64,000 nucleotides of DNA from Methanomassiliicoccaceae archaeon UBA71 (GCA_002504405.1 DARO01000005.1:248001-312000); one strand, 5' to 3'. Positions 17,343-25,612 are shown, counted from the first letter of the stretch. Notes: generated by a model not told the origin, from the letters alone. Made by a program: numbers and translations.

Positions 17343-18281
17343 ATGGACGGCAATCCCATCGAGATAGCCGGGCTGTGCAAAGTGTACGGTGGATTCACGG
17401 CGGTGGACAACCTGTCCTTCGGGGTCAGGAGGAACAGCTTCACGGGCTTCCTGGGACCCAACGGGGCCGGCAAGAGCACAACCCTGAAGATACTGACGAA
17501 CCTCATAAAGCCCACGTCAGGGCACGCATTCCTCAACGGAACAGACATCCGCGAGGATCCGAAGGAGGCCCTGACAGGAGTGGGCACCGTCATAGAGACC
17601 CCCGAGTTCTACGGTTACCTCACGCCACGCGAGACGTTCAGGTACATCGGCGGAATCATCGGCATGACCAACGAATCCGTGTCATGCCAGACGGAGGAGA
17701 TCCTCGAGAAGGTCAAGATGTCGGAATGGGCGGACAAGAGGCTGTCCACGTTCTCCAAGGGCATGAGGCAGAGGATCGCCCTGGGCCAGGCCCTACTCGG
17801 GGATCCGAGCATCATAATACTAGACGAGCCCACGTCCGGCCTCGACCCCAGGGGGATGGCGGAGATCAGGGACATACTGAAGAATATACGCAACGACAAC
17901 GGGAACCTGACGATCATCATGTCGTCCCACATACTGCATGAGGTCGAGGACCTCTGCGACCGCATAGTCATGGTGAACCATGGCAGGCTGATCCTCGATG
18001 ACGACATGGACCGGATCAGGCAGGCCGCTGGCGTAGAGACCATGGTGCTCAAGTCTGAGTCCGGCCCGACCGATGCCGCCATCGATGCCGTGTCCAGGGT
18101 TGAGAACGTGATCTCCGTCCGCAGGGACGGGCAGGACATCGAGATACGCTACGATGTGTCCAAGGGCGAGCGCTCCAAGCTCTTCGCGGACCTCGCCTCT
18201 CTCGGGATAGGTGCGTACAGCCTGACGGAGGGGGACAGCCTGGAGCAGAGGTACCTGGAGCTCATCAGGGAGTCGAGGTGA
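17343..18281 (+). CDS. ABC transporter ATP-binding protein
   Basis: A 312-residue ABC-2-type ATPase. It has Walker A GPNGAGKST (about residues 38-46), signature FSKGMRQRI, Walker B IIILDEPTSGLD, and an H-loop in IMSSHILHEVEDLCD. A C-terminal 80-residue extension is common in multidrug/lantibiotic-immunity exporters. It would power the permease encoded 4 bp downstream. The variant signature (SKGMRQR for SGGQ) is normal in this subfamily. The substrate is unknown. Confidence 0.9.
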   Translation: MDGNPIEIAGLCKVYGGFTAVDNLSFGVRRNSFTGFLGPNGAGKSTTLKILTNLIKPTSGHAFLNGTDIREDPKEALTGVGTVIETPEFYGYLTPRETFRYIGGIIGMTNESVSCQTEEILEKVKMSEWADKRLSTFSKGMRQRIALGQALLGDPSIIILDEPTSGLDPRGMAEIRDILKNIRNDNGNLTIIMSSHILHEVEDLCDRIVMVNHGRLILDDDMDRIRQAAGVETMVLKSESGPTDAAIDAVSRVENVISVRRDGQDIEIRYDVSKGERSKLFADLASLGIGAYSLTEGDSLEQRYLELIRESR

Positions 18282-18285
18282 TCCC

Positions 18286-19110
18286 ATGGATGTCGCAGAC
18301 GATCTCCGGCAGATTATACAGGTGGCCAAGTACGAGGTCATGAAGTTCATGAGGTCCAGGAAGTTCCTGATCTATTCCGCGCTGACGGCGGCCGTGGTCC
18401 TGCTGATCACATTCCTGCCGTACGTCCTGGGAGGGAATCTCGGGGACACGGCGGGGGAGGCGTTCTCCACATACGTCGGCTTCGTCAGCCTGCTTGTGCT
18501 CCTGGGGGCGACTCTGTTCGCCTCATACACGCTCGTGTCCGAGTTCGAGGAGAGGACGGCGCTCATCCTCTTCACCCGTCCGATCAAGAGGGTCACGATA
18601 TTCGCGGGCAAGTTCCTCTCGTGCTTTGTGCTGGTGGGGGCGATAATGGTCGCCTACTACCTGGTGGCGTTCCTGGCCGCTCTGGCCGCGACCGGCTCCC
18701 TGATTACGTCATTCCTGCCGTCAATGGCCATGTGTCTGGCCTACGTGTTCGCCACGACAGGCGTTGCCATGCTCGTCAGCTCCCTGTTCAAGAAGGGGGG
18801 CACCGCCGCTGTGGTGACCTTCCTGGCGGTCCTGCTCGTGGTCCCCATAGTGAGCTCCGCAGCATCGGGCGCCGGCGTGGACACCTGGTTCATGCTGGAC
18901 CAGGCGTCGACCGCCATATCCAACTCGGTGCCCGAGTACGTCGAGATGACGAATGGAGTCCTCGAGTCCATGGGGGAGGCGATGGGCGTGGACATGTCGG
19001 GCATGATGGTCCAGGCCGCCGACTGCGTGAGGTCCGGGTCGGTGATGGTCGCATGGGGCGCTGTCGCCACCCTGGCATCGCTGGCACTCTTCACAAGGAG
19101 GGAGTTCTGA
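18286..19110 (+). CDS. ABC-2 type permease
   Basis: A 274-residue permease with a cytoplasmic N-terminal helix (VAKYEVMKFMRSRKFLIYSAL) and six predicted membrane helices, the last ending in LFTRREF, typical of the ABC-2 family. It pairs with the upstream ATPase. The SEFEERTALILFTRPIKR loop is the usual ABC-2 coupling region. The large extracytoplasmic loop (residues about 195-245) is somewhat long. No substrate can be assigned. Confidence 0.85.
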   Translation: MDVADDLRQIIQVAKYEVMKFMRSRKFLIYSALTAAVVLLITFLPYVLGGNLGDTAGEAFSTYVGFVSLLVLLGATLFASYTLVSEFEERTALILFTRPIKRVTIFAGKFLSCFVLVGAIMVAYYLVAFLAALAATGSLITSFLPSMAMCLAYVFATTGVAMLVSSLFKKGGTAAVVTFLAVLLVVPIVSSAASGAGVDTWFMLDQASTAISNSVPEYVEMTNGVLESMGEAMGVDMSGMMVQAADCVRSGSVMVAWGAVATLASLALFTRREF

Positions 19111-19128
19111 GGTCCCTCCCCTGCCCTC

Positions 19129-19151
19129 CTCCCCCATAGGTGGGGGGGGGC
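19129..19151. terminator. C5/G9 hairpin between convergent genes
   Basis: The run CTCCCCCATAGG is followed by T and nine Gs (19142-19150), allowing a C5/G5 hairpin between the ABC permease and the convergent acetyltransferase. It probably ends one or both transcripts. The G9 run is also a slippage-prone homopolymer. Confidence 0.4.
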
Positions 19152-19157
19152 AGCGGC

Positions 19158-20378
19158 TCAGATGTAGTCCGATATGTAGGGTATCTCGTGGATGAGGATC
19201 TCGTCCAGGGCCTCGATCGCCTCCTGGTCCCCCTCCAGCCTCTCCAGCCTGCTGAGCTGGCTGGCGGGCATGTATCCCAGAAGGAGCGTAGTCAGCGTAC
19301 CTATTGACATCCGGACATGGTGCTGCGCCGGCCGGTCGGTGATGCTCGCCCTCCCGCCACTGAACAGGATGCGGAAAGTGCGGTCGTTCCATTCCAGGAA
19401 CGGGTCGCTCACCTCGAAGTCGAACACCACGTCCCCCTCGTACGGGTCCACCCGGTAGTCCTCGATGAACTCCTCCACGTCGACTATCCTCGCCATGATG
19501 TACGGGCGTATGGTCTCGGTCACGTTCCCGTCCTCCAGTATGAAGGCCATGAGCTCGCTGTGGTAGGCGTATCCGCGGACCTCCTCGATCATGGAGTAGT
19601 GGGCGCTGATGTAGTCCCACAGACCCATCTGCGCCTCCATGTTGAGGTAGATCATCTCCTTGATGTGCATGATGTCCTCTTTGATGAGGTACACCATGTA
19701 TCCGAGGGGCTCCCCTTCCTTGCTGAAGTAGACGGCGACAACGGTGTCGTCCTCCTCCCATCTCCAGTACTCCTCCCAGGCCTCCTTGTTGCGGAAGATG
19801 CAACCGTGCGTCGCCAGGGCGAACCTCGCATGGAGGTTCACGAACCTCTCATCGTCCCATTCCACCCTTCTGACGAAGCCGCTGGACTTCCTCTTGCGGT
19901 TGGGGACGATCTGGCTGTCTTTGACCTTGTAAGATATCTTGTTTGAGACTATCTCCCATCCGAACTTCCGGTACATGGGTATCGAGTACGGGAACAGGAG
20001 CGCCAGGGACCTCTTGCCCTCCTTCATGCGTTCAAGGCTCATGCGTATCAGCCTGCGCATGATCCCGCGCCCGGAGTACTCCGGATACGTGGTGACGCTG
20101 GTGATGTAACCTATGTCGTACACCTCGTGGTGGACGTTCATCCTCAGAGGATAGACCGCGATCTGGGACACCAGGGTGTCGCCGTCGTAGCATCCCAGCA
20201 CATCAGCCCTCTCCAGGACGGGGAACTTCGACTGCTTTATCTCCTCGTCCCTCCATCCGACCCTCCTGAGGTCCTGCTCGGTGACCTGGAAGGCGTAGCG
20301 CAGAAGGGCGTTGTACTGGTCCAAATCGTCTGTGGTCAGGTTGCGTATCCGAAGCGAGGCGTCGTCCATCCCCATCAC
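19158..20378 (-). CDS. Eis-like GNAT N-acetyltransferase with sterol-carrier-like C-terminal domain
   Basis: A 406-residue protein with an N-terminal GNAT fold: the acetyl-CoA loop lies in YSGRGIMRRLIRMSLERM, around residues 95-115. A second, degenerate GNAT half follows, then a C-terminal SCP2-like domain (FEVSDPFLEWNDRTFRIL), the three-part arrangement of the Eis family. Mycobacterial Eis acetylates aminoglycosides and peptides; the archaeal substrate is unknown. A TATA box (minus TGTTTATATC, 20401-20410) lies 27 bp upstream of ATG 20378, indicating a leaderless transcript. Confidence 0.82.
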   Translation of the reverse strand: MMGMDDASLRIRNLTTDDLDQYNALLRYAFQVTEQDLRRVGWRDEEIKQSKFPVLERADVLGCYDGDTLVSQIAVYPLRMNVHHEVYDIGYITSVTTYPEYSGRGIMRRLIRMSLERMKEGKRSLALLFPYSIPMYRKFGWEIVSNKISYKVKDSQIVPNRKRKSSGFVRRVEWDDERFVNLHARFALATHGCIFRNKEAWEEYWRWEEDDTVVAVYFSKEGEPLGYMVYLIKEDIMHIKEMIYLNMEAQMGLWDYISAHYSMIEEVRGYAYHSELMAFILEDGNVTETIRPYIMARIVDVEEFIEDYRVDPYEGDVVFDFEVSDPFLEWNDRTFRILFSGGRASITDRPAQHHVRMSIGTLTTLLLGYMPASQLSRLERLEGDQEAIEALDEILIHEIPYISDYI

Positions 20379-20400
20379 ATCGCATCAGTGGACGGTAAGC

Positions 20401-20442
20401 GATATAAACATGCCTGCCCGGTCCTTCAAGAACATTATAATA
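20401..20442. promoter_or_regulatory. Back-to-back promoters for the Eis-like and parvulin genes
   Basis: Minus-strand TGTTTATATC (20401-20410) is 27 bp from ATG 20378, and plus-strand ATTATAATAC (20434-20443) is 26 bp from ATG 20464. Each spacing fits an archaeal TATA box driving a leaderless mRNA. Confidence 0.55.
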
Positions 20443-20463
20443 CAGCGGGGCGTTCCCGCACCC

Positions 20464-20742
20464 ATGGTTAGACAGGCACGCTGCTCCCACATCCTCGTGG
20501 ACACATACCAGGAGGCCGTGGACATCCAGAATCAGATCTACGCCGGCGCGAATTTCGCCCAGCTCGCCGCACAGAGGTCGAAATGCCCCTCGGGAAGGAA
20601 CGGCGGGGACCTCGGTTGGTTCGGGCGCGGTCAGATGGTGAAGCCCTTCGAGGATGCCGCATTCTCATACAATCCCGGGGACATGACCATCGTCCAGACC
20701 CAGTTCGGCTGGCACGTGATCTACGTCACCGGCCAGAGGTGA
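20464..20742 (+). CDS. Parvulin-type peptidyl-prolyl isomerase
   Basis: A 92-residue stand-alone parvulin (PpiC family) that speeds cis/trans isomerisation of prolyl bonds. It has the family landmarks ARCSHILV at the N terminus, GGDLGWFGRGQMVKPFEDAAF in the middle and QFGWHVIYV at the end. There is no signal peptide, so it is cytoplasmic, like Pin1-type small archaeal parvulins (Cenarchaeum PinA). The start ATG 20464 is set by homology and by the TATA box 26 bp upstream. Confidence 0.92.
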   Translation: MVRQARCSHILVDTYQEAVDIQNQIYAGANFAQLAAQRSKCPSGRNGGDLGWFGRGQMVKPFEDAAFSYNPGDMTIVQTQFGWHVIYVTGQR

Positions 20743-20812
20743 CTCTCCGGCCCCTCCGCGAGGAGGGGCGAAACCCTACAATCCTTTTCTACCCCCCACA
20801 CCATGATCCATC

Positions 20813-21214
20813 ATGGAAGCCGACAACATCCAGAAGCTGTCCATAGTCCTGGCGGCGATCGCGGTGACTCTGTCCGCGGCCACCCTGTACGTCATGATCG
20901 ACGGCGGGGACGAGGGAGGCAGCAAGTTCACGCTGTACATAGGGCTCCCGTACGAATCGACCCAGGAGGACCTGGACTCGGCCGAGCAGGTCGTCAGGGA
21001 CACGATAGCCGGGGACGGGTCCGGGTACACCATGTACTGGGCGGAGGGAGGAACGGCGTCCGACGGCGAGGTCCTGACGGAGCGCACCCTCGTGGTGGTA
21101 ATCCTGTTCTCGGACAGGTCCACTGTAGACGGTTTCGCGGAGAGGATAAAGGCCGAGACGTCCGCGAGCATCCTGATAGAGGAGCAGAAGGCCAAGGCAT
21201 GGTTCTGTGCCTGA
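20813..21214 (+). CDS. Small membrane-anchored protein of unknown function
   Basis: A 133-residue protein with one N-terminal hydrophobic helix (about residues 8-27) and an exported or membrane-facing domain of about 100 residues. The domain begins FTLYIGLPYESTQEDLDSAE and contains ERTLVVVILFSD, a layout faintly reminiscent of DUF3574, though I cannot confirm that. A second short hydrophobic beta strand is present. There is no operon partner. The stop is followed immediately by a run of 12 Cs. The function is unknown. Confidence 0.6.
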   Translation: MEADNIQKLSIVLAAIAVTLSAATLYVMIDGGDEGGSKFTLYIGLPYESTQEDLDSAEQVVRDTIAGDGSGYTMYWAEGGTASDGEVLTERTLVVVILFSDRSTVDGFAERIKAETSASILIEEQKAKAWFCA

Positions 21215-21361
21215 CCCCCCCCCCCCACAAACCGGTGAACCATCCCGGTTCCCCAGCAAACAGTTTCCGAAGCCGCCGGTGACGGGCATGGGTGCCTTCG
21301 CGGCCCCCATGCCAGCCCGGCGGAAGGGCGTTTATGCCGGGGATGTCCCCGGCGCCCGGCA
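21215..21361. terminator. Hairpins and C12 run between convergent genes
   Basis: No gene is seen here. A C12 run (21217-21228) follows the TGA of the small membrane protein. A hairpin with arms GGCATGGG (21285-21292) and CCCATGCC (21306-21313) follows, and a second one, GCCGGGGA/TCCCCGGC (21336-21353), lies just before the AGCS stop. These probably terminate the two converging transcripts. Confidence 0.45.
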
Positions 21362-22765
21362 TCACTCCCACTCGGTGACCCCGGTATCGTCCGACAGGCT
21401 GCTCCTGTGGAACACGGGCTCCTCGATGCCCTCCGCCTTCTGCCTGCGGTAGTCCCTGAACGCTTCCAGTCCCCTCTTCGCCAGCCTGATCATTATGTAG
21501 GTGTTGAAGAAGGCGCATGTGGCCAGCAGGATGTCCATGAACACTGTCAGCTCATCCGACGCGAAGAAGCTGGACAGGAACACAACCGCCAGCAGGAGCC
21601 CCTTCATGGCGAGGGATGCCACCCTCCCTTCCTTGATGAGCATGAGGTTCCCCTCCCCGATGACGACGTCGGACATCAGGCAGGTGAATGCGAACACGAA
21701 CATGAACACCATGACGACGTAGGGCGAAATCCATCCCAGCGTGTCCGTGAATATGTGCTGCAGCAGGGGGATCGACTCCAGGCCGGTGCCGACTATGGCA
21801 TCTATGTCCGCATAGGAGAGTATGACCAGCGCCGTCATGGTGCTCACGACGGTATCGATCAGGACCCCGAGGGACTGCGTGTACCCCTGGGACGCGGGAT
21901 GCTTCACATCGGCCATGGCAGACAGGTTGGTGATGGTACCGATACCCGCCTCGTTGGACCAGACCCCTCTCATCATCCCGTTCATGATGATCGCTCCGAA
22001 ACCGCCTCCTATCACCGCGGGTATGTCGAACGCGTACTCGAAGATCATGGCGAAGGCGTTGAGAACGCCTCCGGCGCTGAGGGCGATGGACACGATGCAT
22101 ATGGCGAACCAGGCCAGAGCCATCAGCGGGACGATCTTGACGGACAGGTTGGCGATCCTGTAGACCCCGCCGATGAGTATGACGGCGGTGGCGGCCGTCA
22201 GGAGGAGAGCGAACACTATGTTGTTGCCCTCGAAGTCGAACGCGTTGCACACGGCCTCGGACATGCTTATGACCTCGCCGGACACGAACCCGACCAGATA
22301 CATCATGATCATGACGAACGCCGCGATCATCCCCAGGCGCTTCATGCCCAGCCCGTGGAACAGCGTGTAGGCGGGTCCTCCGCGGTACCCTCCGTTCTCC
22401 TTGGGGACCTTGTAGATCTGGGCGATAGTCGTCTCGAGGAAGCTGGTGGCCATTCCGATGGCAGCGAAGATCCACATCCAGAAGATGGCGCCGGGTCCGC
22501 CCACCAGTATGGCCAGGATCGGGCCGGTGATGTTGCCGACGCCGATGCGGGAGCCCATGCTCATGCAGAAGACCTGGAACGAGGACAGCTTCCCCTTCTC
22601 GTGGTCGGAGTTCTTGAAGAAGGTTACCTTCGCCATCTCCTTCAGGGATGTGACCTGAAGCCCCTTCAGCCTGACAGTGGCGTAGAGGCCGACAGCGATT
22701 ATCAACACGAACGCGATGTACCAGATGTACGTGTCGATGAAATCGAGTATGTCCATTAAGCTCAA
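21362..22765 (-). CDS. Sodium:alanine/glycine symporter, AGCS family
   Basis: A 467-residue secondary transporter that would import a small amino acid with Na+. It shows about 11 membrane helices and the AGCS signatures SMGSRIGVGNITGPILAI (residues 69-86), a GGPGAIFWMW segment, and GIGTITNLSAMADVKHPA in the middle. The protein is the usual length. It is a single gene, divergent from the MBL-fold gene downstream. Transport specificity (Ala, Gly or another) cannot be read from sequence. Confidence 0.9.
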   Translation of the reverse strand: MSLMDILDFIDTYIWYIAFVLIIAVGLYATVRLKGLQVTSLKEMAKVTFFKNSDHEKGKLSSFQVFCMSMGSRIGVGNITGPILAILVGGPGAIFWMWIFAAIGMATSFLETTIAQIYKVPKENGGYRGGPAYTLFHGLGMKRLGMIAAFVMIMMYLVGFVSGEVISMSEAVCNAFDFEGNNIVFALLLTAATAVILIGGVYRIANLSVKIVPLMALAWFAICIVSIALSAGGVLNAFAMIFEYAFDIPAVIGGGFGAIIMNGMMRGVWSNEAGIGTITNLSAMADVKHPASQGYTQSLGVLIDTVVSTMTALVILSYADIDAIVGTGLESIPLLQHIFTDTLGWISPYVVMVFMFVFAFTCLMSDVVIGEGNLMLIKEGRVASLAMKGLLLAVVFLSSFFASDELTVFMDILLATCAFFNTYIMIRLAKRGLEAFRDYRRQKAEGIEEPVFHRSSLSDDTGVTEWE

Positions 22766-22970
22766 GCAATCACTGCGACGACCATGAGGTCGAGGTTTTT
22801 GTTACTTGTGCCGAAGATCGCCTGGCACTATCCTTTGGAGGATACACGTGTCACAATGCGTCGATGCGAAACCATCCGGCATGGTCGTCGGCGGAAGGGG
22901 CGATGCGTATTTAGGCGGCGGCCGGTTCACATGCGATGTGAGCGGAACCGATGTGACTAGGCTGGGGCCG
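22766..22970 (+). promoter_or_regulatory. 205-bp intergenic region with several hairpins
   Basis: Three small hairpins follow one another: CGACC/GGTCG (22780-22793) followed by T5, GTGCC/GGCAC (22809-22829), and TATCC/GGATA (22830-22845). A TATA-like CGTATTTAGG lies around 22906-22915, with the MBL gene starting at 22971. The frame of the MBL gene stays open through much of this region from 22806, so part of it could be coding. A small RNA is possible but not supported further. Confidence 0.25.
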
Positions 22971-23888
22971 ATGGAGGCCGTGGACATCAGGGGAAGGGGG
23001 ATTGACTACAGGATAACGAACGTCGGGCCGGTCCCGGGATCGGAGGCGTTCCTCCTGACATCGGACGAAGGGGCCGTCCTCTACGATTCCGGGTACGGGT
23101 TCTGCGGCCCCGCCCTGGTGGGGAACATAAGGAGGGTGCTGGGCGGCAGGAAGCTGGACAGCGTACTGATAACCCATTCCCACTACGACCACATACTGGG
23201 CAGCGCGCACTGCATCAGGGAGTGGCCCGACGCGGAGGTGGTCGCCAGCAGGCACACGTCCGAGGTGATCGCAAAGGACTCCGCCAGGAGGACCATGAGG
23301 GGGATGGACGCCTCGGCCGCGAAGCTCCACGGCGTCGCGGGATACGAGGACCTGACGGACTCCCTCCGTGTGGACCGCATCGTCTCCGAGGGGGATCGCG
23401 TGGAGGCGGGCGGGTTCGGGTTCGTCGTCCACGAGTACCCGGGGCACACGCTCTGCTCCATAGGGTTCCATTGCCCCGAGGAGCGTTTCCTGCTCTCATG
23501 CGAGACGCTGGGGCTGTATGTCGGGAAGGGGGCCATGTCCCCGACGTACCTGGTGGGATACGGGATGACGCTGGATTCCATCGACCGTGCGATGGGTCTC
23601 GACGTCGACGTCATGCTGCTCCCCCATGCAGGGGTAGCCGCCGGCAGATGCCGCGATCTGCTGGAATCGTCGAGGCGCGCTGCCGTCTCCTGGGCGGAGG
23701 AGATAATGGAAGCGGATCGCCGGGGAGAGGGCATCGAGGGGATCCTCGGTATGATGAAGCGCAACCACTACACCGGGTACGTGAGAGGCATCCAACCGGA
23801 GGCGGCGTTCGACCTCAACGCCAGGTACATGATACCGATGATAATCAGGGAGCTCGGGCAGAGTCGATTCCGAATGGCTCGACACTAA
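22971..23888 (+). CDS. MBL-fold metallo-hydrolase
   Basis: A 305-residue metallo-beta-lactamase fold protein with ITHSHYDHILGS (metal motif HxHxDH), VHEYPGHTLCSIGF and LLPHAG (later ligands). The fold resembles the glyoxalase II/flavodiiron hydrolase group but without a flavodoxin part. ATG 22971 (MEAVDIRGRGIDYRITNVG) is chosen because the family starts near this point and a TATA-like element lies upstream; the frame is open back to 22806. The C-terminal 70 residues are helical (WAEEIMEADRRGEGIEGILG). The substrate is unknown. Confidence 0.75.
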   Translation: MEAVDIRGRGIDYRITNVGPVPGSEAFLLTSDEGAVLYDSGYGFCGPALVGNIRRVLGGRKLDSVLITHSHYDHILGSAHCIREWPDAEVVASRHTSEVIAKDSARRTMRGMDASAAKLHGVAGYEDLTDSLRVDRIVSEGDRVEAGGFGFVVHEYPGHTLCSIGFHCPEERFLLSCETLGLYVGKGAMSPTYLVGYGMTLDSIDRAMGLDVDVMLLPHAGVAAGRCRDLLESSRRAAVSWAEEIMEADRRGEGIEGILGMMKRNHYTGYVRGIQPEAAFDLNARYMIPMIIRELGQSRFRMARH

Positions 23889-23905
23889 TCAGGACGCACT
23901 GCCTT

Positions 23906-24089
23906 TTATGCAGGCTTTGAGGAAAGTCTCGGGAAGCCGTTCGGACGGGTGACGGATGTCGCCGGATGCAGAGGTCGGCTTCGAGAAGCCCAGGCCAGAA
24001 TTAGGGAATGGTATGAGAATGATAACAGGAGCATGTCATTCTCAACCGGAACAATTCCTGGAGCGGTTCTCCGTTTCTTGTTGAAGCGA
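23906..24089 (+). ncRNA. Possible structured RNA, perhaps an incomplete RNase P RNA-like sequence
   Basis: This non-coding stretch starts with a TATA-like CTTTTATGC. It contains GAGGAAAGTCTCGGG (23920-23934), which resembles conserved region I of RNase P RNA (GAGGAAAGTCC). Several helices can form: GAAGCCG/CGGCTTC, GAGAATGA/TCATTCTC (a perfect 8-bp stem), and AACCG/CGGTT. However, no matching 3' part (an ACAGAA-like region) is seen before the Fic repeats begin at 24090. It may be a truncated copy, a different structured RNA, or chance. The RNase P idea rests on one short motif, so confidence is low. Confidence 0.25.
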
Positions 24090-24122
24090 CCCTACCAATA
24101 CCCTACCAAATTGGTAGGGTAT
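24090..24122. repeat. Upstream iteron-like repeat and palindrome at the Fic gene
   Basis: Two 11-bp direct units, CCCTACCAATA (24090-24100) and CCCTACCAAAT (24101-24111), run into a perfect 12+1+12 palindrome (24098-24122) with arms ATACCCTACCAA and TTGGTAGGGTAT. It abuts the fic TATA box, so it should block transcription when occupied. Nearly the same sequence lies just after the fic stop codon. Confidence 0.8.
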
Positions 24123-24130
24123 TTATATTC
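24120..24130 (+). promoter_or_regulatory. TATA box for the Fic gene, overlapping the palindrome
   Basis: TATTTATATTC begins at the end of the palindrome and is centred about 25 bp upstream of GTG 24149. This fits a leaderless transcript whose promoter is directly occluded by whatever binds the repeat. Confidence 0.55.
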
Positions 24131-24148
24131 TTAAAGATATTATAGAAT

Positions 24149-25426
24149 GTGCATCTTCCCAGGAATCCTCCAAAAATAAAAAATATTCTGTCGGATGAAC
24201 AAAAATCTAAAGCGGTTCTGTCCGAGGGAATCGAGGAATACGCCAAGGATTTTAACAAAAAATATCTTCATTGGTCAGAGGTTCGTTTGAGGGATACGGG
24301 ACCGTTTGATCCAGATACCGTGTGGGTAAGGATGAAATTGGTCCGTATGGACAACAGCATTAAACTGGTCTTCGGCAGAACCCATTATCGTTATTCCGTA
24401 TCAGACAGAATCCTGAAGATGCTTCACGAATTCGACATGAGGGCATCTGTCGGATTATTCCCTGATACGATGGATCCGCATAGGATGGTGCATTATTCCG
24501 TCAGCTCCCTGATGGAGGAATCGATCGCATCCAGTCAGATGGAAGGGGCAGTCACTACAACGAAGAACGCAAAGGAGATCCTGCTCAAGAACATCCGTCC
24601 CAAAGATAAATCGGAACGCATGATCGTCAATAATTACAAGGCCATGCTGTTCATAAAGGAACATACGGAACGGCCTCTGACTCCGGAACTGATCAGAGAT
24701 ATTCACAAGATTGTGACCGAGGGAACGTTGGATGAAAAACACAGGGGATCCTTCCGCGACAACGACGATGTCGTCGTGCAGGATTCTCTATCCGGGGAGG
24801 TTTTCCATCAACCCGTACCGGTGGATGAAGTCGAACATGCGGTGCAACAACTCTGTGATTTCATAAACGACGAGGGGGAGTTCCTCCATCCGGTGATCAA
24901 AGGGATAATCCTTCATTACGCGATTGCGTACATACATCCATTCGAAGACGGCAATGGCCGTGTCGCACGCACGTTGTTCTATTGGTATGAGCTGAAGAGC
25001 GGATATTGGTCGATGGAATATCTCGCCCTATCCAGGTATATCAAGGATCATAAGAGTAAGTACGAGGAGGCATACGTATTCGGAGAAACCGATGGCAACG
25101 ACATGACCTACTTCATACTCTACAATCTCAAAGCGCTGATGGATTCGGTTGATAGGTTCGAAGATTATCTGAAGAGGAAGATAGAGGAAGAGCGTTCGAC
25201 GAAGGTGAAGCTGTCCGATTATGGGTTGAACGATAGGCAGATCAGAATAATCACCAGTCTGATGAATGGCGGAACGGTTACGGTAAGGTCGATACAGAAC
25301 CAATATCATGTATCCCTGAATACGGCCAGAGCCGACGTCAGATGTCTGAGTGAAGCAGGATTGCTTGCTGAGGCGGGCCGGGAAGTCAACATGAAGGTTT
25401 ATTCTTGGTCGGGGAAGAAGATCTGA
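24149..25426 (+). CDS. Fic-domain AMP-transferase with N-terminal inhibitory helix and C-terminal winged helix
   Basis: A 425-residue Fic protein that would transfer AMP (or another phosphate-linked group) to a protein target. The active motif HPFEDGNGRVAR is at residues 263-274, with His263 as the catalytic base. An inhibitory motif SSQMEG (128-133) fits the (S/T)xxxE(G/N) rule for class II self-inhibited Fic proteins. The last 80 residues look like a winged helix (TVRSIQNQYHVSLNTARADV), so it may bind DNA, perhaps the flanking repeats. The gene is visibly AT-richer than its neighbours and is flanked by matching repeats, which suggests horizontal transfer. The start is GTG 24149. Confidence 0.88.
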   Translation: MHLPRNPPKIKNILSDEQKSKAVLSEGIEEYAKDFNKKYLHWSEVRLRDTGPFDPDTVWVRMKLVRMDNSIKLVFGRTHYRYSVSDRILKMLHEFDMRASVGLFPDTMDPHRMVHYSVSSLMEESIASSQMEGAVTTTKNAKEILLKNIRPKDKSERMIVNNYKAMLFIKEHTERPLTPELIRDIHKIVTEGTLDEKHRGSFRDNDDVVVQDSLSGEVFHQPVPVDEVEHAVQQLCDFINDEGEFLHPVIKGIILHYAIAYIHPFEDGNGRVARTLFYWYELKSGYWSMEYLALSRYIKDHKSKYEEAYVFGETDGNDMTYFILYNLKALMDSVDRFEDYLKRKIEEERSTKVKLSDYGLNDRQIRIITSLMNGGTVTVRSIQNQYHVSLNTARADVRCLSEAGLLAEAGREVNMKVYSWSGKKI

Positions 25427-25428
25427 CA

Positions 25429-25471
25429 CCCTGCCAATACCATACCAATACCCTACCAAATTGGTAGGGTA
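25429..25471. repeat. Downstream iteron-like repeat and palindrome at the Fic gene
   Basis: Three 11-bp units, CCCTGCCAATA (25429-25439), CCATACCAATA (25440-25450) and CCCTACCAAAT (25451-25461), run into an 11+1+11 palindrome (25449-25471) with arms TACCCTACCAA and TTGGTAGGGTA. It starts 2 bp after the fic stop codon. With the upstream copy it brackets the gene exactly, as an operator pair or as the ends of a mobile unit. Confidence 0.8.
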
Positions 25472-25612
25472 GATTTCAAGATTGAACATCATGATGATCG
25501 AACCATCACATTGCATTCTATATCGATAGGTTTCGAACGATCTGGGAATGAGTTGGGACGTTCTAGGAACAGGTGGTTTAACTCTCTTTTCTGAGAATCT
25601 GGAAAAGGATGG
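25472..25612. other. AT-rich gap between the Fic repeats and tRNA-Tyr
   Basis: No convincing gene or RNA is seen in these 140 bp. The base composition is like that of the Fic gene rather than the host, so it may belong to the same acquired segment, which would then end at the 3' end of the tRNA. Confidence 0.3.

Noticed and set aside
22780..22800. Hairpin plus T5 as a plus-strand terminator
   Set aside because: No plus-strand gene ends there; it lies just upstream of a minus-strand gene start, so it may be part of a leader or chance.
23949..24134. 61-codon plus-strand frame before the Fic gene
   Set aside because: It runs through the palindrome and lacks a start signal or similarity; better explained as non-coding.
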